This document shows positions 44,670 through 52,760 of a DNA stretch of 64,000 bases, piece after piece. The notes beneath the pieces were generated by a model. That model was not told the DNA's origin and made no database searches. It was given only the letters and a program-made list of their open reading frames with translations. Position numbers and translations under genes: made by a program. Source of the stretch: Bacteroidota bacterium (GTDB taxonomy: Bacteria > Bacteroidota > Bacteroidia > Flavobacteriales > Weeksellaceae). The DNA lies in assembly GCA_023422635.1 (NCBI GenBank), contig JAFAGO010000049.1, positions 1 through 64,000 of the forward strand, in the 5' to 3' direction. Positions within the stretch are counted from its first letter, which is position 1; each line of letters starts with the position of its first letter.

Positions 44670-45179
44670 ATGAAAAAATTACTATTATTGGGTGCATTTG
44701 CAGTGTTTAGTGCTGTAAATGCTCAAGCTGGATTTAAATTAGGTGCACATATTGGTTTACCAACTGGTGACTCTTCAAGTGCATACAGCTTTACAGCAGG
44801 AGTAGATGCGTCTTATCTTTGGCCAGTGGCACAAGATTTAAATATTGGTTTGGCTACAGGATATAATGCATATTTTGGTAAATCTATTGATGTAGACTTT
44901 TTAGGTTATTCCACAACTTATGATGTTCCTACCTTAAGTCTTGTTCCTGTTGCAGCATCTGCGCAGTATCTTTTTACTCCTCAATTCAGTCTTGGTGTAG
45001 ATTTGGGTTATGGGTTCTTATTTCAAGATGGTGAAAACGATGGAGGATTTTATTATCAGCCAAAAGCAGCGTACCATTTCGGACCAAGCCAAGTTTTCTT
45101 AAGTTATGCAGGAGTAAGCAAAGATGGAGCTACTTTAAGTTCAGTAAATCTTGGTTACGCATATTCTTTCGGGAAATAA
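44670..45179 (+). CDS. Small outer-membrane beta-barrel protein
   Basis: A 169-residue protein with a signal peptide (MKKLLLLGAFAVFSAVNAQ) and alternating hydrophobic strands typical of an eight-stranded barrel: FKLGAHIGLPTG, YSFTAGVDASYLWPVAQDLN, LNIGLATGYNAYF, PVAASAQYLFTPQFSLGVDL and SVNLGYAYSFGK, ending in an aromatic-rich last strand. It is probably a porin-like or OmpX/OmpW-like surface protein of unknown role. The frame extends to 44631 with a hydrophobic addition that would spoil the signal peptide, so the ATG at 44670 is used. It has its own promoter and terminator. Confidence 0.82.
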   Translation: MKKLLLLGAFAVFSAVNAQAGFKLGAHIGLPTGDSSSAYSFTAGVDASYLWPVAQDLNIGLATGYNAYFGKSIDVDFLGYSTTYDVPTLSLVPVAASAQYLFTPQFSLGVDLGYGFLFQDGENDGGFYYQPKAAYHFGPSQVFLSYAGVSKDGATLSSVNLGYAYSFGK

Positions 45180-45201
45180 GCACTACAGATATTAATGATA
45201 A

Positions 45202-45227
45202 GCCACTTGGAAACAAGTGGTTTTTTT
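45202..45227 (+). terminator. Terminator of the barrel protein gene
   Basis: Hairpin CCACTTG-gaaa-CAAGTGG followed by seven T. Confidence 0.85.
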
Positions 45228-45308
45228 ATGCCGTGAAATTTAAAATTTTCTTTAAGGCGATAGTTTTTGCATTTAGTTTTATTTGAATTTATCTTGAGTT
45301 ATAAAATG

Positions 45309-45340
45309 AAAAATCCTGAATAGTGTTGAATTCAGGATTT
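45309..45340 (-). terminator. Terminator of ffh
   Basis: Arms AAATCCTGAAT and ATTCAGGATTT (45311-45340), with a T-rich tail on the minus strand just beyond the ffh stop. Confidence 0.75.
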
Positions 45341-45364
45341 AGTATTGATTTTTGTTTTACTTTT

Positions 45365-46729
45365 TTATTTTCCAAACATTCCGCCCATTCCTGGCATATT
45401 TGGCATTCCTTTGCTCATCATTTGCATCATGGCTTTTCCTTGTGGGCCTTGCATCATCTTCATCATTTTGCCCATTTGCTCAAATTGTTTCATTAATTGG
45501 TTAACATCTTCCAATTTTCTTCCGGCTCCTTTTGCAATTCTTTTTTTGCGGTTCATATCGATAATTGATGGACGTCTTCTTTCATCTGGCGTCATGGAAT
45601 GAATGATTGCTTCAATATGCTTAAACGCATCATCGTTAATATCTACATCTTTGATGGCTTTTCCAACTCCTGGAATCATTCCCATCAAATCCTTCATATT
45701 TCCCATTTTCTTAATCTGGTCGATTTGCTTTAAAAAGTCATCAAAACCAAATTCATTTTTCGCAATTTTTTTATGAAGTTTTTTTGCTTCTTCTTCATCA
45801 AATTGTTCTTGAGCTCTTTCTACTAAAGAAACAACGTCTCCCATCCCCAAAATTCTGTCTGCCATCCTTTCTGGGTAGAATAGATCCAAGGCTTCCATTT
45901 TTTCGCCCGTAGAAATAAATTTAATTGGCTTTTCTACAACAGAACGAATGGTTAAAGCTGCTCCACCTCGGGTATCACCATCGAGTTTTGTTAATACAAC
46001 ACCATCAAAATTTAAGGCATCATTAAAAGATTTTGCCGTATTCACCGCATCTTGACCGGTCATTGAATCCACCACGAATAAGGTTTCATCAGGTTTTATG
46101 AAATAATGAACGGATTTAATTTCATTCATCATTTGTTCATCAACAGCAAGACGACCTGCGGTATCTACAATTACAACATCAAAATTGTTTTCTTTTGCGT
46201 ATTTCACCGCGTTTTCTGCGATGGCCGAAGGATTGGTTGCCCCTTCTTCCGTATATACAGGAACGTTGATTTGCGTTCCCAAAACTTTTAACTGATCAAT
46301 TGCTGCAGGACGATATACGTCGCAAGCGACTAGTAGCGGTTTTTTGTTTTTCTTTGTTTTTAAGAAGTTGGCCAATTTTCCAGAAAATGTGGTTTTACCA
46401 GAACCTTGAAGTCCAGCAATTAAAATCACGGAAGGTTTTCCGGAAAGGTTGATTCCTTCTTGTGTGCCGCCCATTAAATCTACCAACTCATCGTGCACAA
46501 TTTTCGTCATTAACTGGCCTGGGGTTAAACTGGTGAGTACATTTTCCCCAAGTGCCTTATCTTGAACTCTTTTGGTTAAATCTTTGGCAACTTTATAGTT
46601 CACATCGGCATCTACCAGCGCGCGGCGGATTTCTTTTACCGTTTCGGCAACGTTGATTTCTGTAATTTTTCCGCGACCAGAAATATTGTGTAACGCTTTA
46701 TCTAATTTGTCCTGTAAACTGTTGAACAT
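45365..46729 (-). CDS. ffh: Signal recognition particle protein Ffh
   Basis: The GTPase of SRP, binding signal sequences at the ribosome and 4.5S RNA, and docking to FtsY. The 454-residue protein has the N domain, the G domain with GLQGSGKTTFSGKLANFLK, the VACDVYRPAAIDQLKVLG insertion-box region, VIVDTAGRLAVDEQMMNEI, VLTKLDGDTRGGAAL, and a C-terminal M domain with many Met (KMMKMMQGPQGKAMMQMMSK). All G motifs are intact. It is divergent from the ATP synthase operon, with 78 bases between start codons. The SRP RNA gene is not seen in the window. Confidence 0.96.
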   Translation of the reverse strand: MFNSLQDKLDKALHNISGRGKITEINVAETVKEIRRALVDADVNYKVAKDLTKRVQDKALGENVLTSLTPGQLMTKIVHDELVDLMGGTQEGINLSGKPSVILIAGLQGSGKTTFSGKLANFLKTKKNKKPLLVACDVYRPAAIDQLKVLGTQINVPVYTEEGATNPSAIAENAVKYAKENNFDVVIVDTAGRLAVDEQMMNEIKSVHYFIKPDETLFVVDSMTGQDAVNTAKSFNDALNFDGVVLTKLDGDTRGGAALTIRSVVEKPIKFISTGEKMEALDLFYPERMADRILGMGDVVSLVERAQEQFDEEEAKKLHKKIAKNEFGFDDFLKQIDQIKKMGNMKDLMGMIPGVGKAIKDVDINDDAFKHIEAIIHSMTPDERRRPSIIDMNRKKRIAKGAGRKLEDVNQLMKQFEQMGKMMKMMQGPQGKAMMQMMSKGMPNMPGMGGMFGK

Positions 46730-46752
46730 TGTATAAAATATTTAATGGTTTG

Positions 46753-46760
46753 CAAAAATA
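46753..46760 (-). promoter_or_regulatory. Predicted -7 box of ffh
   Basis: TATTTTTG on the minus strand, 23 bases before the ffh ATG at 46729. Confidence 0.5.
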
Positions 46761-46788
46761 AGGATTTTTAAAGAAACTTTATATTTTT

Positions 46789-46796
46789 TACTTTTG
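46789..46796 (+). promoter_or_regulatory. Predicted -7 box of the ATP synthase operon's first gene
   Basis: TACTTTTG, 14 bases before the ATG at 46811, implying a leader of about 10 bases. Confidence 0.5.
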
Positions 46797-46810
46797 CAGA
46801 AATTCGATTG

Positions 46811-47083
46811 ATGGATCAAAAGAAACCAAATTCAGAGGAATTCAACGAAAAAGATGAACTCAACTACGCCAAAAACTCAATGCGCCAATATGGCGTTTAT
46901 TCATCAATTGTTTTTCAAATGCTTGCCACCATGGGAATTTCGTTTTGGGGCGGCAAGAAATTGAATGACCATTTCGAAATTCAAAATAACTTGCTCACTT
47001 TATTAATCGGCTTGTTGGGAATGGCTTTGGCTTTTTATAATTTGCTTCGACAATTGAAAAATATACAAAACCATGAAAAGTAA
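46811..47083 (+). CDS. AtpZ/AtpI-family ATP synthase accessory protein
   Basis: A 90-residue membrane protein with an acidic/polar N-terminus and two helices (about residues 29-48 and 60-80). The second half YSSIVFQMLATMGISFWGGK followed by LLTLLIGLLGMALAFYNLLR is typical of the AtpZ (DUF1... AtpI-related) proteins at the head of F-ATPase operons, thought to help Mg2+ supply or c-ring assembly. A TTG directly in front (46808) could also start it, adding one residue. It overlaps the next gene by 11 bases. Confidence 0.82.
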   Translation: MDQKKPNSEEFNEKDELNYAKNSMRQYGVYSSIVFQMLATMGISFWGGKKLNDHFEIQNNLLTLLIGLLGMALAFYNLLRQLKNIQNHEK

Positions 47084-47438
47084 CTGGATTTATATTGCGC
47101 TTTATTTTGTAATGTTTGCGATTCACTTTTTAATTTGGAATCAATTAAATATTGGGTTTGAAGACCTTTTTATTCGGTATTATTTATTTCTTACCCTATT
47201 ATTTATGATGGTGATTACCGTAATGTCGATTTTTAAAACTATTTATCCGAACTATCTGGGATTTGTATTTCTAGGTTTGGTTTTAATTAAACTTACGTTG
47301 ATGATGATTGTAATGAAAAAACTTAAAATCAGCGATGTTCCGGATTTTAAATTCCATTTTATTCTACCGTATTTAATTTCATTAACATTGGTAACGCTGT
47401 GTTCTATCAACATCATAAAAAAAGATGAAAAAAATTAG
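47073..47438 (+). CDS. ATP synthase operon membrane protein, AtpI-position
   Basis: A 121-residue protein with four hydrophobic helices (about residues 3-21, 31-50, 60-82, 94-114) and little else. Its place between the AtpZ-like gene and atpB, overlapping the former by 11 bases, is that of the uncharacterised I-subunit-like protein seen in Bacteroidota ATP synthase operons. The sequence itself gives no family motif I can name. Role in assembly of the membrane sector is inferred from position only. Confidence 0.75.
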   Translation: MKSNWIYIALYFVMFAIHFLIWNQLNIGFEDLFIRYYLFLTLLFMMVITVMSIFKTIYPNYLGFVFLGLVLIKLTLMMIVMKKLKISDVPDFKFHFILPYLISLTLVTLCSINIIKKDEKN

Positions 47439-47471
47439 CAAAAGGATATTTCTTTTTCCCAATTTTTATCC

Positions 47472-47479
47472 TATTTTTG
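47472..47479 (+). promoter_or_regulatory. Possible internal promoter before atpB
   Basis: TATTTTTG lies 25 bases before the atpB ATG at 47505. It could let atpB and the genes after it be expressed apart from the two leading membrane proteins. Confidence 0.4.
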
Positions 47480-47504
47480 CAAAACTTTAAAAAGATGTAT
47501 CTCC

Positions 47505-48623
47505 ATGCTGAAAAGAGCACTACTTTTAGTCGGTTTTTTAACCACATTTTCTCTATCTTTTGCCATCCAAAATTCGGCTGTAGAAACTACAGGTGATCAC
47601 AATACAGAATCTGTTGTAGTAAATGAGGCGGATAAAGAAAAAGCGGAAAATCAAGAGTTTATTCAACACCACGTTAAAGATGCGCACAGCTTCGATATTA
47701 TGGTGACGAAAGATGGAACGCACGTTGGTTTTCCTTTACCCGTAATTTTTTACGATCCTGCAAATGGACTTCATACCATGATGAGTTCAGCATTTCACCA
47801 CGGTGAAGCTGTTGTAGAAAGTAAAGGAAGTTATTATAAACTTTTTCACGAAAAAATTTATAAAACGGATGCTGCGGGAACTATCAATATGAATGAAGAA
47901 CATCACGCTACAAACGAAAAGATGATCGATCTTTCAATCACAAAAAGTGTATTTTCAATTTTAGTTGCTGCACTTTTAATGATTGTGATTTTCTGCTCAA
48001 TGGCGGCAAGTTATAAAAAATCTTTAGTGCCTTCAGGTGTTGGGAAAGTATTTGAACCTTTGGTGATTTTTATTAGAGATGATATCGCGAAACCTAATAT
48101 TGGTCCAAAATATAAAAAATACGTTGGTTATTTACTAACCGTGTTTTTCTTCATCTTATTCTTGAACGTTTTTGGATTGTTGCCTTTCGGTATTAACGTT
48201 ACAGGTAACTTAGCAATTACTTCTGCGTTAGCATTATTCACTTTTTTTATTACGCAATTTACAGCGAACGGAAATTATTGGCAACACATTTTCTGGATGC
48301 CAGGTCTGCCTTGGCCAATGAAAATTGTAATGTTACCAATTGAATTAATTGGGATGGTTATTAAACCTTTCGCATTGCTTATCCGTCTTTTTGCGAATAT
48401 GACTGCGGGACACATCGTAATTATGTCTTTGATTGCTATGATTTATGTATTCAAAAACATTATTGCAGGCGTTGCGTTCCCATTCCTTACTATTGTACTT
48501 TATTTATTAGAGATCTTAGTCGCGTTTTTGCAGGCGTATATCTTTACAATGCTTTCCGCGGTATATTTCGGAATGGCAAATGAAGAACATCACCACGAAG
48601 GAGAAGAAGGAGAATATCATTAA
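47505..48623 (+). CDS. atpB: F-type ATP synthase subunit a
   Basis: The stator channel subunit that passes protons to the c-ring. The essential Arg is in KPFALLIRLFANMTAGHIVI, and FLQAYIFTMLSAVYF near the C-terminus is also typical. At 372 residues it is much longer than the usual 240-270: it carries a signal peptide (MLKRALLLVGFLTTFSLSFA), then about 120 periplasmic residues rich in His, Asp and Glu (FIQHHVKDAHSFDIMVTKDG) before the first helix near residue 145. A His/Glu-rich tail (EEHHHEGEEGEYH) ends it. Such extensions are a known trait of the phylum; their role is not established. Confidence 0.95.
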   Translation: MLKRALLLVGFLTTFSLSFAIQNSAVETTGDHNTESVVVNEADKEKAENQEFIQHHVKDAHSFDIMVTKDGTHVGFPLPVIFYDPANGLHTMMSSAFHHGEAVVESKGSYYKLFHEKIYKTDAAGTINMNEEHHATNEKMIDLSITKSVFSILVAALLMIVIFCSMAASYKKSLVPSGVGKVFEPLVIFIRDDIAKPNIGPKYKKYVGYLLTVFFFILFLNVFGLLPFGINVTGNLAITSALALFTFFITQFTANGNYWQHIFWMPGLPWPMKIVMLPIELIGMVIKPFALLIRLFANMTAGHIVIMSLIAMIYVFKNIIAGVAFPFLTIVLYLLEILVAFLQAYIFTMLSAVYFGMANEEHHHEGEEGEYH

Positions 48624-48708
48624 AATAGAAAAGAGCAAAGAATAAAGAATATAGATGCTTATTCTTTTAAATAAATAAAAAGAAACTAATTTTTTAAAAT
48701 TATATATT

Positions 48709-48903
48709 ATGGAAATTCCTAAGTTAGTAGGTGCAGGTTTAGTAGTAATCGGAGCTGGTCTTGGTATCGGTAAAATTGGTGCTGCTGCTCTTGAAGGTAT
48801 GGCTCGTCAACCAGAACAAGCTGGTAAACTTCAAACTGCGATGTTGATCGCTGCTGCACTTGTAGAAGGTCTTGCGTTTGCTGCATTATTTGCTGTAAAC
48901 TAA
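48709..48903 (+). CDS. atpE: F-type ATP synthase subunit c
   Basis: The rotor ring subunit, 64 residues, at the short end of the family. Two helices flank the polar loop MARQPEQAGK. The ion-binding Glu is in ALVEGLAFAALFAV. The residue after it is Gly and not the Ser/Thr of sodium-type rings, so proton coupling is expected. The first helix shows the glycine-rich GAGLVVIGAGLGIGKIGAAA packing pattern. A hairpin with a T-tail follows 16 bases after the stop, inside the operon. The Ring size cannot be told from sequence. Confidence 0.95.
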   Translation: MEIPKLVGAGLVVIGAGLGIGKIGAAALEGMARQPEQAGKLQTAMLIAAALVEGLAFAALFAVN

Positions 48904-48918
48904 TAAACCTCAAAATTT

Positions 48919-48960
48919 AATCACCAATTGAGAACGGTTGGTTGCAATTGGTGATTTTTT
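48919..48960 (+). terminator. Terminator-like hairpin inside the ATP synthase operon, after atpE
   Basis: Perfect 12-base arms AATCACCAATTG and CAATTGGTGATT with a 13-base loop, followed by a T6 run. It looks like a rho-independent terminator but lies between atpE and atpF. It may act as a partial terminator or 3'-end stabiliser. Confidence 0.65.
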
Positions 48961-49008
48961 AATTTTAGAAATTAAGGATACAAAAATTACAAAATTCATA
49001 TTGAACAT

Positions 49009-49509
49009 ATGGGAGCTTTATTAGAACAATTTTCATCAGGTTTATTTATTATCCAAACCGTTATTTTCCTAGTATTACTTTTTATCTTAGGAAAATTTGC
49101 TTGGAAACCAATCTTAACAGCGATTAACGAAAGAGAAGTAACAATTGTTGATTCTCTAAACCAAGCGAAGTTGGCAAGAGAAGAAGTTCAGAATTTGAAG
49201 GCAGAAAACGATCACATCATCCGCGAAGCAAAAATCGAGCGTGATGCCATCTTGAAAGAAGCTAGAGAAATTAAGGATAAAATCGTTGGCGAAGCAAAAG
49301 ATGCGGCTAAATCTGAAGGTGAAAAAATGATTGAGCAAGCAAAACAAACGATTGCTGCTGAAAAATCTGCAGCATTATCTGATGTTAAAAATCAGATCGG
49401 AGCGCTTTCTGTAAGCATTGCAGAACAATTGCTGAAACAAAAATTAGACAATGCTGATGCACAAAATGCATTAGTAGAAAATATGATCAACCAATCAAAC
49501 CTGAACTAA
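49009..49509 (+). CDS. atpF: F-type ATP synthase subunit b
   Basis: The peripheral stalk subunit. The 166-residue protein has one N-terminal membrane helix (about residues 10-30, FIIQTVIFLVLLFILGKFAW), the conserved KPILTAINERE just after it, and a long charged helix from about residue 40 to 150 that forms the stalk dimer (EEVQNLKAENDHIIREAKIE). Length is normal. It begins 105 bases after atpE, the largest gap in the operon apart from the atpA-atpG one, and ends 1 base before atpH. Confidence 0.94.
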   Translation: MGALLEQFSSGLFIIQTVIFLVLLFILGKFAWKPILTAINEREVTIVDSLNQAKLAREEVQNLKAENDHIIREAKIERDAILKEAREIKDKIVGEAKDAAKSEGEKMIEQAKQTIAAEKSAALSDVKNQIGALSVSIAEQLLKQKLDNADAQNALVENMINQSNLN

Positions 49510-49510
49510 G

Positions 49511-50050
49511 ATGGTCTCTACAAAAGTAGCCAAAAGGTACGCGCAAGGTTTGCTTGAATTTGCGACCGAAACCAATGCGGTACAACCTATTTTCGGAGAG
49601 ATGAAAGATGTTGTAAAACTAATGAATGAGAGCAAAGAGCTAAATTCATTTTTCGCAACTCCTTTTATTGAAGCGAAAAGAAAGCAAAGTGTAGCCAACC
49701 AAATATTTGCTGCATTTTCTACTGCAACAAAAAATTTTATTTCCTTAATCATTCAGCATGGTCGCGAAACGCAACTGAAATATATTGCAGAAGCATACAT
49801 CAATAAAGTTGAAGATTTAAACGGTGTTCAGAGGATTTCTTTAACATCGGCAGCGCCTCTTGCTACGAAAACGGTTGAGGACATCATCAAATCAACATCA
49901 TTAGTAGATCATGCGAAAAATTTTGAGCTGAAAACCCAAATTAATCCTGAAATTTTAGGAGGGTATATTCTAAGAGTAGGTGATCAGCAAATTGATACCT
50001 CTTTAAGAACAAAACTTAATCAGCTTAAAAAAGATTTTCAGTTAAACTAA
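49511..50050 (+). CDS. atpH: F-type ATP synthase subunit delta
   Basis: Links the stalk to the top of the catalytic head. The 179-residue protein starts with the typical VAKRYAQGLLEFATETNAV, has a helical N-terminal domain, FISLIIQHGRETQLKYIAEA in the middle and the signature INPEILGGYILRVGDQQIDT near the C-terminus, ending with SLRTKLNQLKKDF. It starts 1 base after the atpF stop and lies 18 bases before atpA, so the three are translated from one message. Confidence 0.94.
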   Translation: MVSTKVAKRYAQGLLEFATETNAVQPIFGEMKDVVKLMNESKELNSFFATPFIEAKRKQSVANQIFAAFSTATKNFISLIIQHGRETQLKYIAEAYINKVEDLNGVQRISLTSAAPLATKTVEDIIKSTSLVDHAKNFELKTQINPEILGGYILRVGDQQIDTSLRTKLNQLKKDFQLN

Positions 50051-50068
50051 GATAAAAACAACCATATA

Positions 50069-51646
50069 ATGGCAGAAATAAATCCGGCTGAAGTATCAGC
50101 AATTTTAAAACAGCAGCTGGCCAACTTCGATACGCAAAGCAATGTGGAGGAAGTAGGTACAGTACTAACCATCGGGGACGGTATTGCTCGCGTATACGGT
50201 CTTGAAAATGTACAATACGGTGAGTTGGTAAAATTTGATTCCGGAGTGGAAGGTATCGTTTTGAACCTTGAAGAAGATAACGTTGGTGTTGCCCTTTTAG
50301 GTGAATCCAAATTAGTTAGAGAGGGCGATACTGTAAAGAGAACCAATACAATTTCTTCGATTAAAGTTGGGGAAGGTCTTTTGGGTAGAGTTGTTGATAC
50401 TCTAGGTAACCCAATTGATGGTAAAGGTGCAATTACCGGAGATTTATATGAAATGCCTTTGGAAAGAAAAGCACCAGGTGTAATTTTCAGACAACCCGTT
50501 AACGAGCCACTTCAAACTGGTATCGTTGCAATCGACTCAATGATTCCAATCGGAAGAGGACAAAGAGAGTTGATTATTGGGGACAGACAAACAGGTAAAA
50601 CTACCGTTGCTATTGATACAATTCTTAATCAAAAAGAATTTTATGAAGCAGGTAAGCCAGTATATTGTATTTATGTAGCAATTGGTCAAAAAGCATCAAC
50701 TGTTGCACAGATTGTTCAAACCTTAACCGATAAAGGAGCAATGCCGTACACTGTAGTAGTGGCAGCAAATGCATCCGATCCTGTTCCAATGCAGGTATAT
50801 TCTGCAATGGCAGGTGCAGCAATTGGAGAGTACTTCCGTGATACAGGTAGACCAGGCTTAATCATCTATGATGACTTATCGAAACAAGCGGTAGCTTATC
50901 GTGAACTTTCTTTGCTTTTAAGAAGACCACCAGGCCGTGAAGCATATCCAGGAGATGTTTTCTATCTTCATTCCAGATTATTGGAAAGAGCTGCAAAAGT
51001 AATTGCAGACGACGATATTGCAAAACAAATGAATGACCTTCCAGAATCTTTGAAACCAATTGTAAAAGGGGGTGGTTCATTAACAGCGCTTCCAATTATT
51101 GAAACGCAGGCAGGTGACGTTTCTGCATATATTCCAACCAACGTAATTTCGATTACTGACGGACAGATTTTCTTGGAATCCGACTTATTTAACTCCGGTG
51201 TTCGTCCTGCAATTAACGTAGGTATTTCCGTATCGCGTGTTGGAGGTAATGCTCAGATTAAATCAATGAAAAAAGTATCTGGAACTTTGAAATTAGACCA
51301 GGCACAATATAAAGAATTGGAGGCTTTTGCTAAATTTGGTTCCGACCTAGATGCAGCAACACTTTCAGTGATTTCTAAAGGAGAGAAAAACGTAGAAATC
51401 CTTAAACAACCTGTAAACTCACCACTTCGTGTGGAAGACCAGGTAGCAATGGTATATGCGGGAACTGAAAACCTTCTTAGAAATGTACCTGTGAAAAAGG
51501 TGAAAGCGTTTATGAAAGAATTTACAGAATTCTTAAATACAAAACACCCAGAAACAATGGCAGCAATCAAATCCGGTAAAATTGATAACCAAATTACCGA
51601 CGTTTTGAAAGCAGCAGCAAACGATTTAGCTTCTAAATACAATTAA
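50069..51646 (+). CDS. atpA: F-type ATP synthase subunit alpha
   Basis: Non-catalytic nucleotide-binding subunit of the F1 head. The 525-residue protein has the Walker A motif GDRQTGKTTVAIDTILNQ, LIIYDDLSKQAVAYRELSLL with Walker B, and RRPPGREAYPGDVFYLHSRL, followed by the family signature PAINVGISVSRVGGNAQ holding the Arg finger. The length is slightly above the usual 500-515. It is separated from atpG by 83 bases that hold an inverted repeat rather than lying tight as elsewhere in the operon. Confidence 0.97.
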   Translation: MAEINPAEVSAILKQQLANFDTQSNVEEVGTVLTIGDGIARVYGLENVQYGELVKFDSGVEGIVLNLEEDNVGVALLGESKLVREGDTVKRTNTISSIKVGEGLLGRVVDTLGNPIDGKGAITGDLYEMPLERKAPGVIFRQPVNEPLQTGIVAIDSMIPIGRGQRELIIGDRQTGKTTVAIDTILNQKEFYEAGKPVYCIYVAIGQKASTVAQIVQTLTDKGAMPYTVVVAANASDPVPMQVYSAMAGAAIGEYFRDTGRPGLIIYDDLSKQAVAYRELSLLLRRPPGREAYPGDVFYLHSRLLERAAKVIADDDIAKQMNDLPESLKPIVKGGGSLTALPIIETQAGDVSAYIPTNVISITDGQIFLESDLFNSGVRPAINVGISVSRVGGNAQIKSMKKVSGTLKLDQAQYKELEAFAKFGSDLDAATLSVISKGEKNVEILKQPVNSPLRVEDQVAMVYAGTENLLRNVPVKKVKAFMKEFTEFLNTKHPETMAAIKSGKIDNQITDVLKAAANDLASKYN

Positions 51647-51650
51647 AATT

Positions 51651-51721
51651 AGTTGATGGTTTTTGGTTGATAGTTGATGGAAATTCAGAAACTAACAACC
51701 AACAACCGACAACCAACAACT
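51651..51721. repeat. GT/AC-rich imperfect inverted repeat between atpA and atpG
   Basis: The left arm (51651-51680) is built of AGTTGATGGTT/GGTTGATAGTTGATGG units; the right arm (51691-51721) is built of CTAACAACCAACAACC/GACAACCAACAACT units. The arms pair imperfectly, and each arm repeats a short GTTG or CAAC theme. It nearly fills the gap between the two ATP synthase genes. Confidence 0.6.
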
Positions 51722-51729
51722 AAATATAT

Positions 51730-52590
51730 ATGGCAAACTTAAAAGAAATACGCGGACGAATTACTTCCATTAGCTCAACGATGCAAATTACCAGCGCTAT
51801 GAAAATGGTGTCTGCTGCAAAATTGAAAAAAGCGCAGGATGCAATTGTTATGTTACGCCCTTATTCAGAAAAGTTGCAGGAAATTATCCAAAATGTAAAT
51901 GCCAATCCAGATCCGGATAACGTGTCGCCTTACGCTGAAACTCGTGAAGTAAAAAGAGTTTTAATTATTGTGGTAACTTCAAATCGTGGGTTAGCAGGAG
52001 CTTTCAACTCTTCAATTATTAAGGAAGTTAACCACAGAATTACAGATACAAAAGCAGAAGTGGAAATCCTGAGCATTGGTAAAAAAGCGTTCGATGGATT
52101 GAAAAAAACTAGAACGGTTTTTGAAAATCATAGCGAAGTTTTTGATGCTTTAACATTTGATAATGTTTCCAAAGCTACTTTAGCTGTAATGAAAAAATTC
52201 CGTGAAGGGTATTTCGATAAGGTATTGATCGTTTACAATAAATTTATCAATGCAGCAACGCAAGAGGTAGTTACGGAACAAGTTTTACCAATTGCGATGC
52301 CAGAAAATGAAGTGAATTCCGCAAATGTTGATTATATCTTCGAGCCGAATGCAACCGAAATTTTGGATAATTTAATTCCGAAATCCATTAAAACGCAAGT
52401 GTTTAAAGCTGTTTTAGATTCTGTAGCATCAGAGCACGGAGCTAGAATGACGGCAATGCACAAAGCAACGGATAACGCGCAAGCATTGAAAAACGATTTG
52501 GTAATTTACTACAACAAAGCGAGACAAACCGCTATTACCAACGAAATTTTAGAGATTGTTGGTGGAGCCGAAGCATTGAAGAATGGGTAA
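51730..52590 (+). CDS. atpG: F-type ATP synthase subunit gamma
   Basis: The central shaft of the enzyme. The 286-residue protein begins with ANLKEIRGRITSISSTMQIT and TSAMKMVSAAKLKKAQDAI, the N-terminal coiled-coil helix, has VVTSNRGLAGAFNSSII in the Rossmann-like body and ends with the second shaft helix, including SEHGARMTAMHKATDNA and KARQTAITNEILEIVGGAEA. It is the last gene of the operon here; beta (atpD) and epsilon (atpC) do not follow, since a terminator and an unrelated gene come next. Confidence 0.96.
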   Translation: MANLKEIRGRITSISSTMQITSAMKMVSAAKLKKAQDAIVMLRPYSEKLQEIIQNVNANPDPDNVSPYAETREVKRVLIIVVTSNRGLAGAFNSSIIKEVNHRITDTKAEVEILSIGKKAFDGLKKTRTVFENHSEVFDALTFDNVSKATLAVMKKFREGYFDKVLIVYNKFINAATQEVVTEQVLPIAMPENEVNSANVDYIFEPNATEILDNLIPKSIKTQVFKAVLDSVASEHGARMTAMHKATDNAQALKNDLVIYYNKARQTAITNEILEIVGGAEALKNG

Positions 52591-52621
52591 TCCTTCTTTA
52601 ATTCTTACCTAATACATACAG

Positions 52622-52654
52622 ATAAGCATCGAAATTTCGGTGCTTATTTTTTTT
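52622..52654 (+). terminator. Terminator of the ATP synthase operon
   Basis: Arms ATAAGCATCGAA and TTCGGTGCTTAT (one T-G pair) with a 2-base loop, followed by T8. It marks the end of the operon at atpG. Confidence 0.85.
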
Positions 52655-52701
52655 ACTAAATCAATCTGTTTTTCTATAAAGATTTCGGTGAACCTAAGAA
52701 T

Positions 52702-52735
52702 TTGAATTTCGATTCTAAAAATATAACTATATTTG
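52702..52735 (+). promoter_or_regulatory. Predicted promoter of the CBS-domain membrane protein gene
   Basis: TTG at 52702-52704 and TATATTTG at 52728-52735 (spacer 23), 25 bases before the ATG at 52761. Confidence 0.5.
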
Positions 52736-52760
52736 CAGAATAATTTGTATTCAACACTAA

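Noticed and set aside
50047..51642. Minus-strand ORFs within atpA
   Set aside because: Shadows of atpA; composition does not resemble a real protein.
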